Positions 19,713 to 27,947 of a stretch of DNA of 35,173 nucleotides are shown here, piece by piece (positions within the stretch are counted from its first letter, which is position 1; every line of letters starts with the position of its first letter). The notes below the pieces were generated by a model that was not told the origin of the DNA, did not search any database, and worked only from the letters and a program-made list of their open reading frames with translations. The DNA comes from Chlamydiota bacterium (GTDB taxonomy: Bacteria; Chlamydiota; Chlamydiia; Chlamydiales; Rhabdochlamydiaceae), in the NCBI GenBank assembly GCA_013286675.1, contig JABDFE010000008.1:1-35173 (forward strand), written 5' to 3'. Both the position numbers and the translations under genes were made by a program.

Positions 19713-19806
19713 AGCACTTTAATTTCCATGTATCTCCCCATGAAAATAAAGGCAACGAATTTCTCTTATTGAAATAGAAAATCACTTAGAGCTATGTTCT
19801 TTCAAA

Positions 19807-20307
19807 ATGAAAATTCTACTCTTTCTCTTGCTTACCACTACCCTCTCTGCCAGTGTCTATTTGGAAAAGCCGGCTGACTTCAATCCCAAAGCTGAAATTG
19901 TCGGATGCTGCTACCTGCACTACCAAGACAAAATCCTCCTGCTCCATCGGCAAGACTTTAAGGCTGAAGGAAACCGTTGGGGAATCCCCGGCGGCAAATT
20001 AAATAAAGGCGAACCTCTCATTGAAGCAATCATCCGAGAGGTGCTTGAAGAGACAGGTTATCATTTAGAAAGAGAAAAAATACATCATATCGGAAAGCTC
20101 TACATCAAAGTGCCTAACTTTGATTTCGAGTATCACATGATCCAATACCAAGTTCCCATTGAACATCCCGGCGATGTCAAAATCAACTTCAAGGAACACA
20201 AAGGGTTCACCTTGGTGACTCCAAAAGATGCTCTGAAAATGGACCTGATAACGGATGAAGATCTCTGCATCGAAATCTGCTTCGGCCTAGATAGATTAAG
20301 AAAGTAA
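19807..20307 (+). CDS. NUDIX hydrolase with predicted N-terminal signal sequence
   Basis: MKILLFLLLTTTLSASVY leader; Nudix box GGKLNKGEPLIEAIIREVLEETGYHL. Confidence 0.88.
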   Translation: MKILLFLLLTTTLSASVYLEKPADFNPKAEIVGCCYLHYQDKILLLHRQDFKAEGNRWGIPGGKLNKGEPLIEAIIREVLEETGYHLEREKIHHIGKLYIKVPNFDFEYHMIQYQVPIEHPGDVKINFKEHKGFTLVTPKDALKMDLITDEDLCIEICFGLDRLRK

Positions 20308-20317
20308 TATCTTAAAC

Positions 20318-20348
20318 GTCGATACTTGGACAATATCCAAGTTTCGAC
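20318..20348. terminator. Hairpin between convergent NUDIX genes
   Basis: GTCGATACTTGGA-caata-TCCAAGTTTCGAC: 13-bp stem with one T-T mismatch; no clear T-tract. Confidence 0.4.
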
Positions 20349-20376
20349 ATCCAAAAAATATGATGCGATTTTGTAA

Positions 20377-20811
20377 TTATTTGATTGTTGAGAAATTGTT
20401 AACGCTCGAAAGATATCCTTCTAACCAAGGCGGAGTGTCTTTGTGAGCTAAGATTTCATCCATCGTAAGCCAATAATGCTCCGGAACTTCATGAAGAGCT
20501 GGATTGACTTCCGTCTTAGATTTTTCAAGTTTGCAATGGAAAATGACATCTAGGACATGTTCTTGGTGAGAATCCCTGAAATAGGAACTCGTCACAAACC
20601 GGATCGGATCGATGAGTTCTAGTCCGACTTCTTCAAAGACTTCCCGCTTGATAGCTTCGACTAGAATATTTCCACTGCCGTCTTTGTATTCGACTTTTCC
20701 GCCTGGAAAAGCCAAAAAACCTGCCGCATGCACTCCAGCAGGCCGTTTGATGATTAAAAACTTGTTGTTGTGCTCGATGGCACATTCAACAACAACTAGA
20801 AATCTTTCCAC
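20377..20811 (-). CDS. NUDIX hydrolase
   Basis: GGKVEYKDGSGNILVEAIKREVFEEVGLEL Nudix box. Confidence 0.9.
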   Translation of the reverse strand: MERFLVVVECAIEHNNKFLIIKRPAGVHAAGFLAFPGGKVEYKDGSGNILVEAIKREVFEEVGLELIDPIRFVTSSYFRDSHQEHVLDVIFHCKLEKSKTEVNPALHEVPEHYWLTMDEILAHKDTPPWLEGYLSSVNNFSTIK

Positions 20812-22565
20812 TATTCAAATTCCTTCTTTTTCTTTTCCAGAAGTTCGTAGAGCTCATAGAGCTGTGTCTCGAGCTCTTCGATCTGCTTTTGACGAATACC
20901 CTGAGCTTTTACGACTTCAGGAGAGGTTGCTCCAAAGCTTTTCTTCTGCTCCTCTTCCAAAGCTATGATCTTTTGTTCACAATCCTGAATCTGCTTCTCA
21001 ATCGGCTTGATTAGAGCTGCTCGTTTAGCGACTTCTTCTGCTCTTTCTTTCCGAACATTTGGCTGCGGCGCTTTCGGAGCTGGTTTCTTTTTTTCATCCC
21101 AGCCGATTTTTTCTAAGAACTCATCGTAATTGCCCAAGAACACCGTCTGCTGAGCCTCTTCACAAAGCACAATCTTATCTAAAACTAGCCTGCGTAAAAT
21201 CAGTTCGCTATGGGTGACAATGACGACAGATCCGCCAAAGTCTTCTAAGGCATCGATCAGCGCTTCAATCGACTCAATGTCAAGATGGTGTGTTGGTTCA
21301 TCCAAAAGAAGAAGATTACACGGCTTAGCAACGATTTTTCCAAGTAGCACACGGCTTCTTTCTCCTCCAGAGAGAACTGAGATTTTTTTAGCTGATAGCG
21401 TCCCGCTGAACATCATCGCTCCGGCAATCCCTTTGATCTCGGTGTAGTTTAGGTAGGGATTGGCAAGCGCTAATTCCTCTTCGATCATGTGCTTACCGTC
21501 AAGTCTATCGACGTGCGTCTGTCCGAAATAACCAATCCGCGTGTTGTCAGAAAATTCAATCTCACCCTTCCGAGGAGTTAAATCGCCTCCGAGCAAACGC
21601 AGCAGGGTCGATTTTCCCCTTCCGTTTTTTCCGATGATCGCAATTCTTTCTCCTTTTTCGATCTCCAATGAAAAATCTTCAATCAGAGGCTCATCTGTAT
21701 AAGAAAAATGCAGATGCTTAGCATCGACCATTTTCTTTCCAGGAAAAGGAGCTTCTTGAAATGCAAATGAAAGCTCTGACATTGCATTAAGCTTTTCCAA
21801 AACCGGCTCTCTTTCAATCATTTTTTGTTTTGATTGAGCAAGAGCTGCTTTAGAAGCCGAGGCTCCAAAACGGTCGACGAAGCTCTGCAAGTGAGCTTTT
21901 TTCTTTTCTGATTTAATCCGGCTTTTTTCATGCAGCTCTTCTTCCATCAAAATCTGCTGGAAGAAATCAATGGTGCTACCCTTGATCTTTCTCAATTTTT
22001 CCCGATGAATGCCCATCGTATGGGTCGTGACATTGTCCATAAATTCGCGATCATGCGAGATCAGAATAAACTCCCCTTGCCATTTGCTCAAGAAAGTCTG
22101 AAGCCATCTGATCGAGAGAATATCAAGATAGTTTGTCGGTTCATCCAAGAGTAGACAGTTAGGCTCTGACACCAACACTTTGGTTAAGTTCAAGCGGAGC
22201 TGATATCCTCCAGAAAAATCCCCTGGCGCTTTCTCTAAATCTTCTTCCGTAAATCCGAGGCCAAAGAGAATCCTTTCCGCTTTATAAATGTCTTCTTCAG
22301 GCAGTCCCAGAGCCGCCTCTTGAATCAGTGCCTTCTGAGTAAACTTAATATGCTGCTGCAGATAGCCAATGCGATAGTTTTTCGGGATGCTGATCGTCCC
22401 CTCATCTGCTTCCATCTCTCCATCGATCAAACGAAAGAGCGTTGATTTGCCTGAACCATTTCTTCCGACCAGGCCGCATCGTTCTCCCTTCTGGAGAGTA
22501 AAACAAGCATCCTCAAACAACGGATGACCAGAAAATGCTAGACCGACATGATCGAACTGAATCAT
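20811..22565 (-). CDS. ABC-F family ATPase (Uup-like)
   Basis: GRNGSGKST, FSGGYQLRLNLTKVL, LLLDEPTNYLD; GKNGRGKST, LSGGERSRVLLGKI, LLLDEPTHHLD; charged C-terminal coiled coil. Confidence 0.95.
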   Translation of the reverse strand: MIQFDHVGLAFSGHPLFEDACFTLQKGERCGLVGRNGSGKSTLFRLIDGEMEADEGTISIPKNYRIGYLQQHIKFTQKALIQEAALGLPEEDIYKAERILFGLGFTEEDLEKAPGDFSGGYQLRLNLTKVLVSEPNCLLLDEPTNYLDILSIRWLQTFLSKWQGEFILISHDREFMDNVTTHTMGIHREKLRKIKGSTIDFFQQILMEEELHEKSRIKSEKKKAHLQSFVDRFGASASKAALAQSKQKMIEREPVLEKLNAMSELSFAFQEAPFPGKKMVDAKHLHFSYTDEPLIEDFSLEIEKGERIAIIGKNGRGKSTLLRLLGGDLTPRKGEIEFSDNTRIGYFGQTHVDRLDGKHMIEEELALANPYLNYTEIKGIAGAMMFSGTLSAKKISVLSGGERSRVLLGKIVAKPCNLLLLDEPTHHLDIESIEALIDALEDFGGSVVIVTHSELILRRLVLDKIVLCEEAQQTVFLGNYDEFLEKIGWDEKKKPAPKAPQPNVRKERAEEVAKRAALIKPIEKQIQDCEQKIIALEEEQKKSFGATSPEVVKAQGIRQKQIEELETQLYELYELLEKKKKEFE

Positions 22566-22665
22566 AGAAATTGCCCTTGATTAAGGGGGACATTTTATCA
22601 ATACTCCTACTATAAGTCAGCAGGATTAACTTTAAAATCTAGATGGAATATGCTACATAGAGGTT

Positions 22666-23022
22666 ATGACAAAAGGCATTAGACTCTCAGATCTACCTTG
22701 CACTAAAGGAAAGTATTTATATCGAGGCACCCTTTTCACCCTAAATAAACCGATCAAATCGACCGCTAAGGGCAAAAAACTCATGGTCTTAGCCAGCAAA
22801 ATCGTTGGTGGAGAGAAAAGAGTTAAACTGATCCATTTTGGCGCACTTGGCTATGGGCATAACTACAGTGAAAAAGCTAAAAAGAGCTATCTAGCCCGTA
22901 GTGCAAAAATCCGGGATAAAAATGGAAAATTGACCAAAAACGATCCTTGGAGCGCCAACCACTGGGCTCGCAAGATCTTATGGCCCGTGAGCAAACCTGC
23001 TCACGGACCACGCTACACTTAG
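22666..23022 (+). CDS. Small protein resembling DUF5754-like phage/giant-virus proteins
   Basis: KRVKLIHFGALGYGHNYSEKAKKSYLARSAKIRDKNGKLTKNDPWSANHWARKILW resembles the HFG..GY...R..Y..R...DP.......LW pattern I associate with viral proteins; not verified. Confidence 0.55.
   Translation: MTKGIRLSDLPCTKGKYLYRGTLFTLNKPIKSTAKGKKLMVLASKIVGGEKRVKLIHFGALGYGHNYSEKAKKSYLARSAKIRDKNGKLTKNDPWSANHWARKILWPVSKPAHGPRYT
22985..23006. repeat. 9-bp hairpin at the 3' end of the 118-aa CDS
   Basis: CCGTGAGCA-aacc-TGCTCACGG perfect inverted repeat; no T-run. Confidence 0.6.
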
Positions 23023-24332
23023 AGAATTTCAGCCGCAATGGCAGCGAGCTCAGACCGCTCAGTTCTCTCTAAGAACATCTGACCGTAGCCAGCATAATCG
23101 CGCATCTTCCCAACCACATACGTCAAAGCGTTGGAATCTTTATCAAGATACGGATTATCAATCTGCGTCGGGTCTCCCGTAAGCACAACCTTCGTTCCTT
23201 TACCCGCACGAGAAATGATCGTTTTCACCTCGTGAGGAGTTAAGTTTTGAGCTTCATCGATGATGATGTACATCTTCGGAAGAGATCGACCGCGGATATA
23301 AGTCACCGCTTCCATCTCGAGCTTTTTACTATCGATGATCCATTGTTGAGCATCCGCGCCGTTGCCTACACCGCTCGTCGACTGGCATAAGAATTCCAAG
23401 TTATCATAAATCGGCTGCATCCAATGATAGAGCTTTTCTTCTTTGGTTCCTGGCAAATATCCGATGTCTTTCCCCAGAGGAATAATCGGACGGCTAACTA
23501 GGATCTTCGTATAGACATTTTCATCAAAGACTTTACGCAGTCCCGCAGCAAGAGCCATCAAAGTCTTTCCTGTTCCAGCAGGACCTATAAGAGTGACAAG
23601 AGAAATATCGTCGCGAAGCAGCAGATCCAAAGCGCATTTTTGCTCGACGTTCAGCGGCTGGATGCCCCAAATGTCTTTGGTAAACTTCATCAAGGGTTCA
23701 AGCTTTTTACTCACAGAATTGAATTTACAAACTGCAGAAGACTGCTCAACAGATGTCATGATACAGTATTCATTCGGAGAGAAATCTTGGATATCTAGAG
23801 AAACTGAATTGTCTTTGAAGAACATATCGATATCCCGTTTAGGAACCTCGATTTTTCGGTATCCCTTATAGATGTTTTCATAGGAAAATTTAAGATTTTC
23901 ATAATCTTCGGCTTCCAATCCGATCGCTTCAGCTTTTACACGTGTAACGAAATCCTTAGAAACCAAGACGACCTCTTCGCCTTGCTCTTTTAAGAGAAAT
24001 GAGATCAAGAGAATTTTATTCGTTAGACGATCGAGTGGAAGAGGGAATGTTTTTTTCTCTGGTGAGCGGAGCTCCACATGCACTTTCACCCGGATGTTAT
24101 TGTCGATCACGACCCCATCGGTCAAATTACCCGTTTTGAGGTTCTTTAAAGAATCGATATACCGCATGACATGGCGAGCATTTTTACCAATCTCTTCAGA
24201 AGACCGCTTCATGGAGTCGAGTTCTTCTAATACAACTAAAGGGATGACAACATCGCTATCCTTGAATTTCTTCATTGAGTCTGGGTCATGAATCAATACG
24301 TTAGTGTCGATCACAAAGGTTTTGCGAGCCAC
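23019..24332 (-). CDS. PhoH family protein with N-terminal PIN domain
   Basis: MARKTFVIDTNVLIHDPDSMKKF (PIN); LIGPAGTGKTLMALAAGLR, PKMYIIIDEAQNLTPHEVKTIISRAGKGTKVVLTGDPTQIDNPYL. GTG start. Confidence 0.95.
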   Translation of the reverse strand: MARKTFVIDTNVLIHDPDSMKKFKDSDVVIPLVVLEELDSMKRSSEEIGKNARHVMRYIDSLKNLKTGNLTDGVVIDNNIRVKVHVELRSPEKKTFPLPLDRLTNKILLISFLLKEQGEEVVLVSKDFVTRVKAEAIGLEAEDYENLKFSYENIYKGYRKIEVPKRDIDMFFKDNSVSLDIQDFSPNEYCIMTSVEQSSAVCKFNSVSKKLEPLMKFTKDIWGIQPLNVEQKCALDLLLRDDISLVTLIGPAGTGKTLMALAAGLRKVFDENVYTKILVSRPIIPLGKDIGYLPGTKEEKLYHWMQPIYDNLEFLCQSTSGVGNGADAQQWIIDSKKLEMEAVTYIRGRSLPKMYIIIDEAQNLTPHEVKTIISRAGKGTKVVLTGDPTQIDNPYLDKDSNALTYVVGKMRDYAGYGQMFLERTERSELAAIAAEIL

Positions 24333-24403
24333 TGTCCCTCCTTTTACTACGAACTTTTCTGCTGAAACTGCTGTTTGAGATCCGATAAGACACCTCCGCT
24401 ATT

Positions 24404-24591
24404 ATCTCGACTTTGCAGCTTTTTGGGCCCGAAGGCCTCGAAATATTTGTTCTCGGGGAAGTTATTTAAACCAGGAAGGGGTTAAAAAACACCCCTTCCT
24501 GGTTTAAATAATCTTCAAGTTCGACCATAGGTCGAAAGGCCGAGATCAAATAGACGAGGCAGGCGGGCCCAAAAAGCTGCAAAGTCGAGAT
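24404..24591. repeat. Palindromic element E1 (188 bp, imperfect; nested hairpins)
   Basis: Outer arms 24404-24431 ATCTCGACTTTGCAGCTTTTTGGGCCCG and 24564-24591 are perfect 28-bp reverse complements. Inner arms 24462-24482 and 24491-24511 (TTATTTAAACCAGGAAGGGGT) are perfect 21-bp reverse complements. Side hairpin TTCGACC-ata-GGTCGAA. Confidence 0.85.
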
Positions 24592-24701
24592 TTTGTACTA
24601 TCAGTAAAAAAATCAGGTCCAGGCACCGCCCCAACAAGAGAGCTATTTTCATCTAGCCCACCTCTGACCGCGATGCCCCGGCCTGATTCTTCCTCTTTTT
24701 C

Positions 24702-24881
24702 GGGTAGTGATAAACATGTAATGCTAAGCACTGCTCGTGGAGGTAGGCGATCTGCTACGTTGCCCTCCATCGCCGACCCCATAAAGGGGTCGTCTGTTTC
24801 GGGTACCCGCTTGCAGCGGCGCCTTGTATCTCACCTACCTGCACTTCGCATTACATTAGCATTACATGTTTATCACTACCC
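24702..24881. repeat. Palindromic element E2 (180 bp, imperfect; nested hairpins)
   Basis: Outer arms 24702-24727 GGGTAGTGATAAACATGTAATGCTAA and 24856-24881 are perfect 26-bp reverse complements. Inner AGGTAGG (24741-24747)/CCTACCT (24834-24840) and central CGACCCC-ataaa-GGGGTCG hairpin (24774-24792). Confidence 0.85.
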
Positions 24882-24995
24882 TTTTTCGCAGCATAGCTTA
24901 AGCGTCGCATGCTGACAATAATTTTTTATAATCTATTGATTATCAAACAACTAAGGTATAATTTCAGCACTCTAGCATAGATTCTGCTAAAATTG

Positions 24996-25024
24996 TTGAC
25001 CCAGAAATCCCCCTCTTTTATAAT
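24996..25024 (+). promoter_or_regulatory. Sigma-70-type promoter for the 25051 gene
   Basis: TTGACC, 17-nt spacer, TATAAT. Confidence 0.65.
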
Positions 25025-25050
25025 GAGCTACGTAACCCCATGAGGTTGAT

Positions 25051-25710
25051 ATGCAAATCACCGATAAAATCTTAAGCCTCCCTCCTTATATCTCCACATC
25101 TTGGAAAAACATCGTTTCCATCCATGTTGAGACTCGCCCTTACGGCCATGTTCTCCTAATCGAGCTGGTCACTGGGAGCAAGGTTGAAGTCCCTAATTTA
25201 GACGCCAAGCTCATGGAGAAAATCTTCAGTATGCATGCGCTTGTCCTAGAAAAAGAAGGAAACCCCATTGCGACACAAACTTTTGCAATCCCTCTTCCTT
25301 TTCCTATCGAAGGATTAACCCCTACACTTCAACATAATCCTGAGCAGGCTAACACTCCTCCTCTACCTCCAGAGATCCTCGAGAAAATCCAATCTCTCAA
25401 GGGCATCCTCCCAGAAGATCTAACCTCAATGCAAAAAGCCGAACCCCATTGCAACTGCCCTTACTGCCAGATCACCCGCGCTATCACAGGTACCCTATTA
25501 GAATCCGCACCTCTTCAAATTGAAGAAGAGGTCACAGCTGCAGATCTCACCTTTCGCGACTGGGACATCAAGCAAGAAAACGATCAAATCTACTCTGTCA
25601 CCAACCCCCTCGATAAAAAAGAACACTACAATGTCTTTTTAGGCGAACCTGTCGGCTGCACCTGCGGATCAAAAAACTGCGAACACATCCAGGCCGTCTT
25701 ACGGAGCTAA
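25051..25710 (+). CDS. Hypothetical protein with C-terminal SWIM-like zinc motif
   Basis: CNCPYC plus VGCTCGSKNCEHIQAVL (CxC...CxH). Confidence 0.7.
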   Translation: MQITDKILSLPPYISTSWKNIVSIHVETRPYGHVLLIELVTGSKVEVPNLDAKLMEKIFSMHALVLEKEGNPIATQTFAIPLPFPIEGLTPTLQHNPEQANTPPLPPEILEKIQSLKGILPEDLTSMQKAEPHCNCPYCQITRAITGTLLESAPLQIEEEVTAADLTFRDWDIKQENDQIYSVTNPLDKKEHYNVFLGEPVGCTCGSKNCEHIQAVLRS

Positions 25711-26199
25711 CTCTCCTTTAAGATAGAGCCATTTTCCCAGCACCTTTTCGAAGGTGCTTTTTTCCGTGAAAGAAAAATCTTTTCCATCCATATAGAGATA
25801 GGCCGTGAACTTCACCACGCCTTTCGTTTCTCCTTCCTGAACATCTAAAATTTTAAGTCCCTTGAAGATCGTCGTATGACAAAATTCTTCAATTTCTTTT
25901 CTCCTAACATCTTCGGGTCTCTTTGCATCGGGATGATCGGGATGGGTTGTCTTCAAAATATAATCGACAATTCCCTTCGCATAGGCCGAGTAGCGCGATC
26001 TCATCAACGCTTCAGCGCTTTTTGCCAGCTCTCCTTCATGACAGAGCCGACAACACGCCCCGTAATTTTTTCCACTTCCACAAGGACACAATCCATCTTG
26101 ACTTTTTTCCATTCCAAAAATTTTACTGAAAAAGCCGCATAAGTCGACACAAAAGAATTTGATACATCTTAATAATTCTTCGTTATATGATGTTGCCAT
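25699..26199 (-). CDS. YchJ family SEC-C motif protein
   Basis: GLCPCGSGKNYGACCRLCHEGELAKSAEALMRSRYSAYAKGIVDYILKTTHP; the start may be the internal MEKSQDG. Confidence 0.9.
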   Translation of the reverse strand: MATSYNEELLRCIKFFCVDLCGFFSKIFGMEKSQDGLCPCGSGKNYGACCRLCHEGELAKSAEALMRSRYSAYAKGIVDYILKTTHPDHPDAKRPEDVRRKEIEEFCHTTIFKGLKILDVQEGETKGVVKFTAYLYMDGKDFSFTEKSTFEKVLGKWLYLKGELAP

Positions 26200-26250
26200 T
26201 CTAATCCAAATGGATTAGCCAAAGAACACCTGAAACAAGGAGAAATATTT

Positions 26251-26646
26251 ATGTCATTATACGCAATACCACAAGTCGCATGCAGAGTTGCATTAGGAGC
26301 GACACTACTCGTTACTAGCGCACGCACACTTGAGATCTTAGCAGAAGCCGTATACCGCGCTTTTAGCAAATGCTGCTCAAGTACTGAGGAAAAAAAACAA
26401 GCTACTATAGGCGAAAAAAAACAAGCTACTATAGGCGAAAAAAAGCAAGTTACTGATACAGCTAAAAGTGCGTTGTCTTATATTGATTGGACGACAGCTT
26501 ACGCTAAAAAAGATTTGTCATCCCTCAGCATCTCAGCGGTAATGAACGTTGCTGTCGGAGCAGCAGCTCTGTTCGCAGCTAACAGATACAATCCTGCTCT
26601 CTTTACAAGCGCAAGCGGCTTCGTGCGCAATGTTGTTGGAATCTAA
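26251..26646 (+). CDS. Small hypothetical protein with hydrophobic segments and an internal tandem repeat
   Basis: Clean ORF with RBS-like AAGGAGA upstream and a strong terminator downstream. Confidence 0.65.
   Translation: MSLYAIPQVACRVALGATLLVTSARTLEILAEAVYRAFSKCCSSTEEKKQATIGEKKQATIGEKKQVTDTAKSALSYIDWTTAYAKKDLSSLSISAVMNVAVGAAALFAANRYNPALFTSASGFVRNVVGI
26389..26454 (+). repeat. 24-nt tandem repeat, 2.75 copies (EKKQATIG)
   Basis: GAAAAAAAACAAGCTACTATAGGC at 26389-26412 and 26413-26436; partial diverged third copy GAAAAAAAGCAAGTTACT. Confidence 0.9.
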
Positions 26647-26690
26647 TTCAAACCTGACAACATTTCTCAGAAACCTCGTTAACTTGTTGT

Positions 26691-26723
26691 CCCACTCAAT
26701 TAAAAAATTGAGTGGGATTTTTT
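26691..26723 (+). terminator. Rho-independent terminator
   Basis: CCCACTCAATT-aaaa-AATTGAGTGGG-a-TTTTTT. Confidence 0.85.
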
Positions 26724-26869
26724 CTTCAAAACATCTGACCAAAAATTTATTCTGATCTTCACAAGAGCGATAGATTTTTTTTACTACATCTTAAATATCC
26801 GATTTATCTATACTGTGCTCTTCTAATCTTAAATGGGGATTAGGAAACACAAAACTTAGGAGTTTTTCT

Positions 26870-27430
26870 ATGACAGCATTAGCAGGCACAAATTTGTCCT
26901 TTGGCAACGCCATCGACAGCTTAGTTTCAATAGGCTTCTCGTTCTACTTCGGCAGAATGGGATTACAAGGTCTTTCAAAAATCTCAGCTGTTGGTAATCG
27001 TGCAGTTAGCGATGCGCTGAGCTGGATGGGGTTCGATACTTCAAAAGCTAACACCCGTGCTGCTACAGCAGCTGCTTGGGTGCCAACAAACGTATCCAAT
27101 TTCTTAAAAGATGACAGCGGCTATAACGCAAAGTTCAAAAAAGATACTACGCTTGTTGACGAAAATGGCAAACCAATCAAAGACTCTGATAACAAAGAAG
27201 TCAAGAAACTTGCTGGCGAATACAAAAATGACGCTATTCCTATGCTTGTTTCTGGAGTCGCTAAGTCTATCGTTGCATTGATCGTGCTCGATGCGAAAGA
27301 AACTCTCTGGAAACCAGCTCATCCGCTTCTCAATGGCGTATTGAGCTACATCAGCCCATTCCGAGCTGTTTTAGGACAATCTTGGGTTGCTGATGGAATC
27401 AATTACGTCGTTAGAGCTGTACGCACCTAA
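26870..27430 (+). CDS. Hypothetical protein, 186 aa, with hydrophobic segments
   Basis: Clean ORF, RBS-like TTAGGAG upstream, terminator downstream; no recognised family. Confidence 0.65.
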   Translation: MTALAGTNLSFGNAIDSLVSIGFSFYFGRMGLQGLSKISAVGNRAVSDALSWMGFDTSKANTRAATAAAWVPTNVSNFLKDDSGYNAKFKKDTTLVDENGKPIKDSDNKEVKKLAGEYKNDAIPMLVSGVAKSIVALIVLDAKETLWKPAHPLLNGVLSYISPFRAVLGQSWVADGINYVVRAVRT

Positions 27431-27455
27431 CTCAAGTGATTTTTGATCTGATTCT

Positions 27456-27492
27456 ACTCCCATTTAGGCTTACCTGGATGGGAGTTTTTTTT
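27456..27492 (+). terminator. Rho-independent terminator
   Basis: ACTCCCAT...ATGGGAGT followed by TTTTTTT. Confidence 0.8.
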
Positions 27493-27895
27493 ATTCATAC
27501 GATTGGGGAGACTGCCGCAGGCTTTTCTTTTCACCATGGTGCTTCTTATTCGTCAGCATCTTATCTTTAGACCGGCGAGACCGGCGCCTTTTTTGACGGC
27601 GGATCTTTTCCATCTGGTGCTGTTTTTGACTTTTGACCTTGTTGATTTGAGACTCAAAACGGTCGCACAGCTCCCGGCGCGCGATATATCTATTCAGCTC
27701 ACGTGAACGGTCCTGCTGGCATTTCACCTCGATCCCTGTCGGAATATGTTTCAGATAGACGCAGGAAGAGGTTTTATTCACCTTTTGTCCACCTCTACCC
27801 GATCCCAAAATGAACTTCTCAATCAGATCATCCTCATGGATACCCAGCGTTTCCATTCTGCGGCTAAGTTCTTCTATTTTTTCTTGACTGATCAT
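27491..27895 (-). CDS. Stand-alone GGQ-domain release-factor-like protein
   Basis: FILGSGRGGQKVNKTSSCVYLKHIPTGIEVKCQQDRSRELNRYIARRELCDR with a basic C-terminal tail; no codon-recognition domain. Confidence 0.88.
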   Translation of the reverse strand: MISQEKIEELSRRMETLGIHEDDLIEKFILGSGRGGQKVNKTSSCVYLKHIPTGIEVKCQQDRSRELNRYIARRELCDRFESQINKVKSQKQHQMEKIRRQKRRRSRRSKDKMLTNKKHHGEKKSLRQSPQSYE

Positions 27896-27947
27896 ATTTT
27901 CATCATACCATAGAAATAGTTGACTTGGAAATTAAGAATGACTACAG

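Noticed and set aside
24404-24591. E1 as an ordinary bidirectional terminator
   Set aside because: Outer 28-bp arms, total length and lack of a terminal T-tract do not fit a simple terminator; it also sits upstream of phoH rather than between convergent gene ends.
24400-24600. Target-site duplication around E1
   Set aside because: Flanking bases (…GCTATT and TTTGTACT…) show no convincing direct repeat.
24546-24782. 78-aa minus-strand ORF across E1/E2
   Set aside because: No recognised family, no clear RBS, and built partly from palindrome arms; kept only as a possible gene remnant in the findings.
24404-24881. tRNA, tmRNA, SRP or RNase P RNA gene
   Set aside because: I could not match conserved core sequences of these RNAs; only structure is evident.
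24673-24915. 80-aa plus-strand ORF in E2
   Set aside because: Low support; overlaps palindrome arms and the competing minus-strand ORF.
26389-26454. Possible CRISPR-like repeat
   Set aside because: Contiguous in-frame tandem repeat with no spacers; coding.
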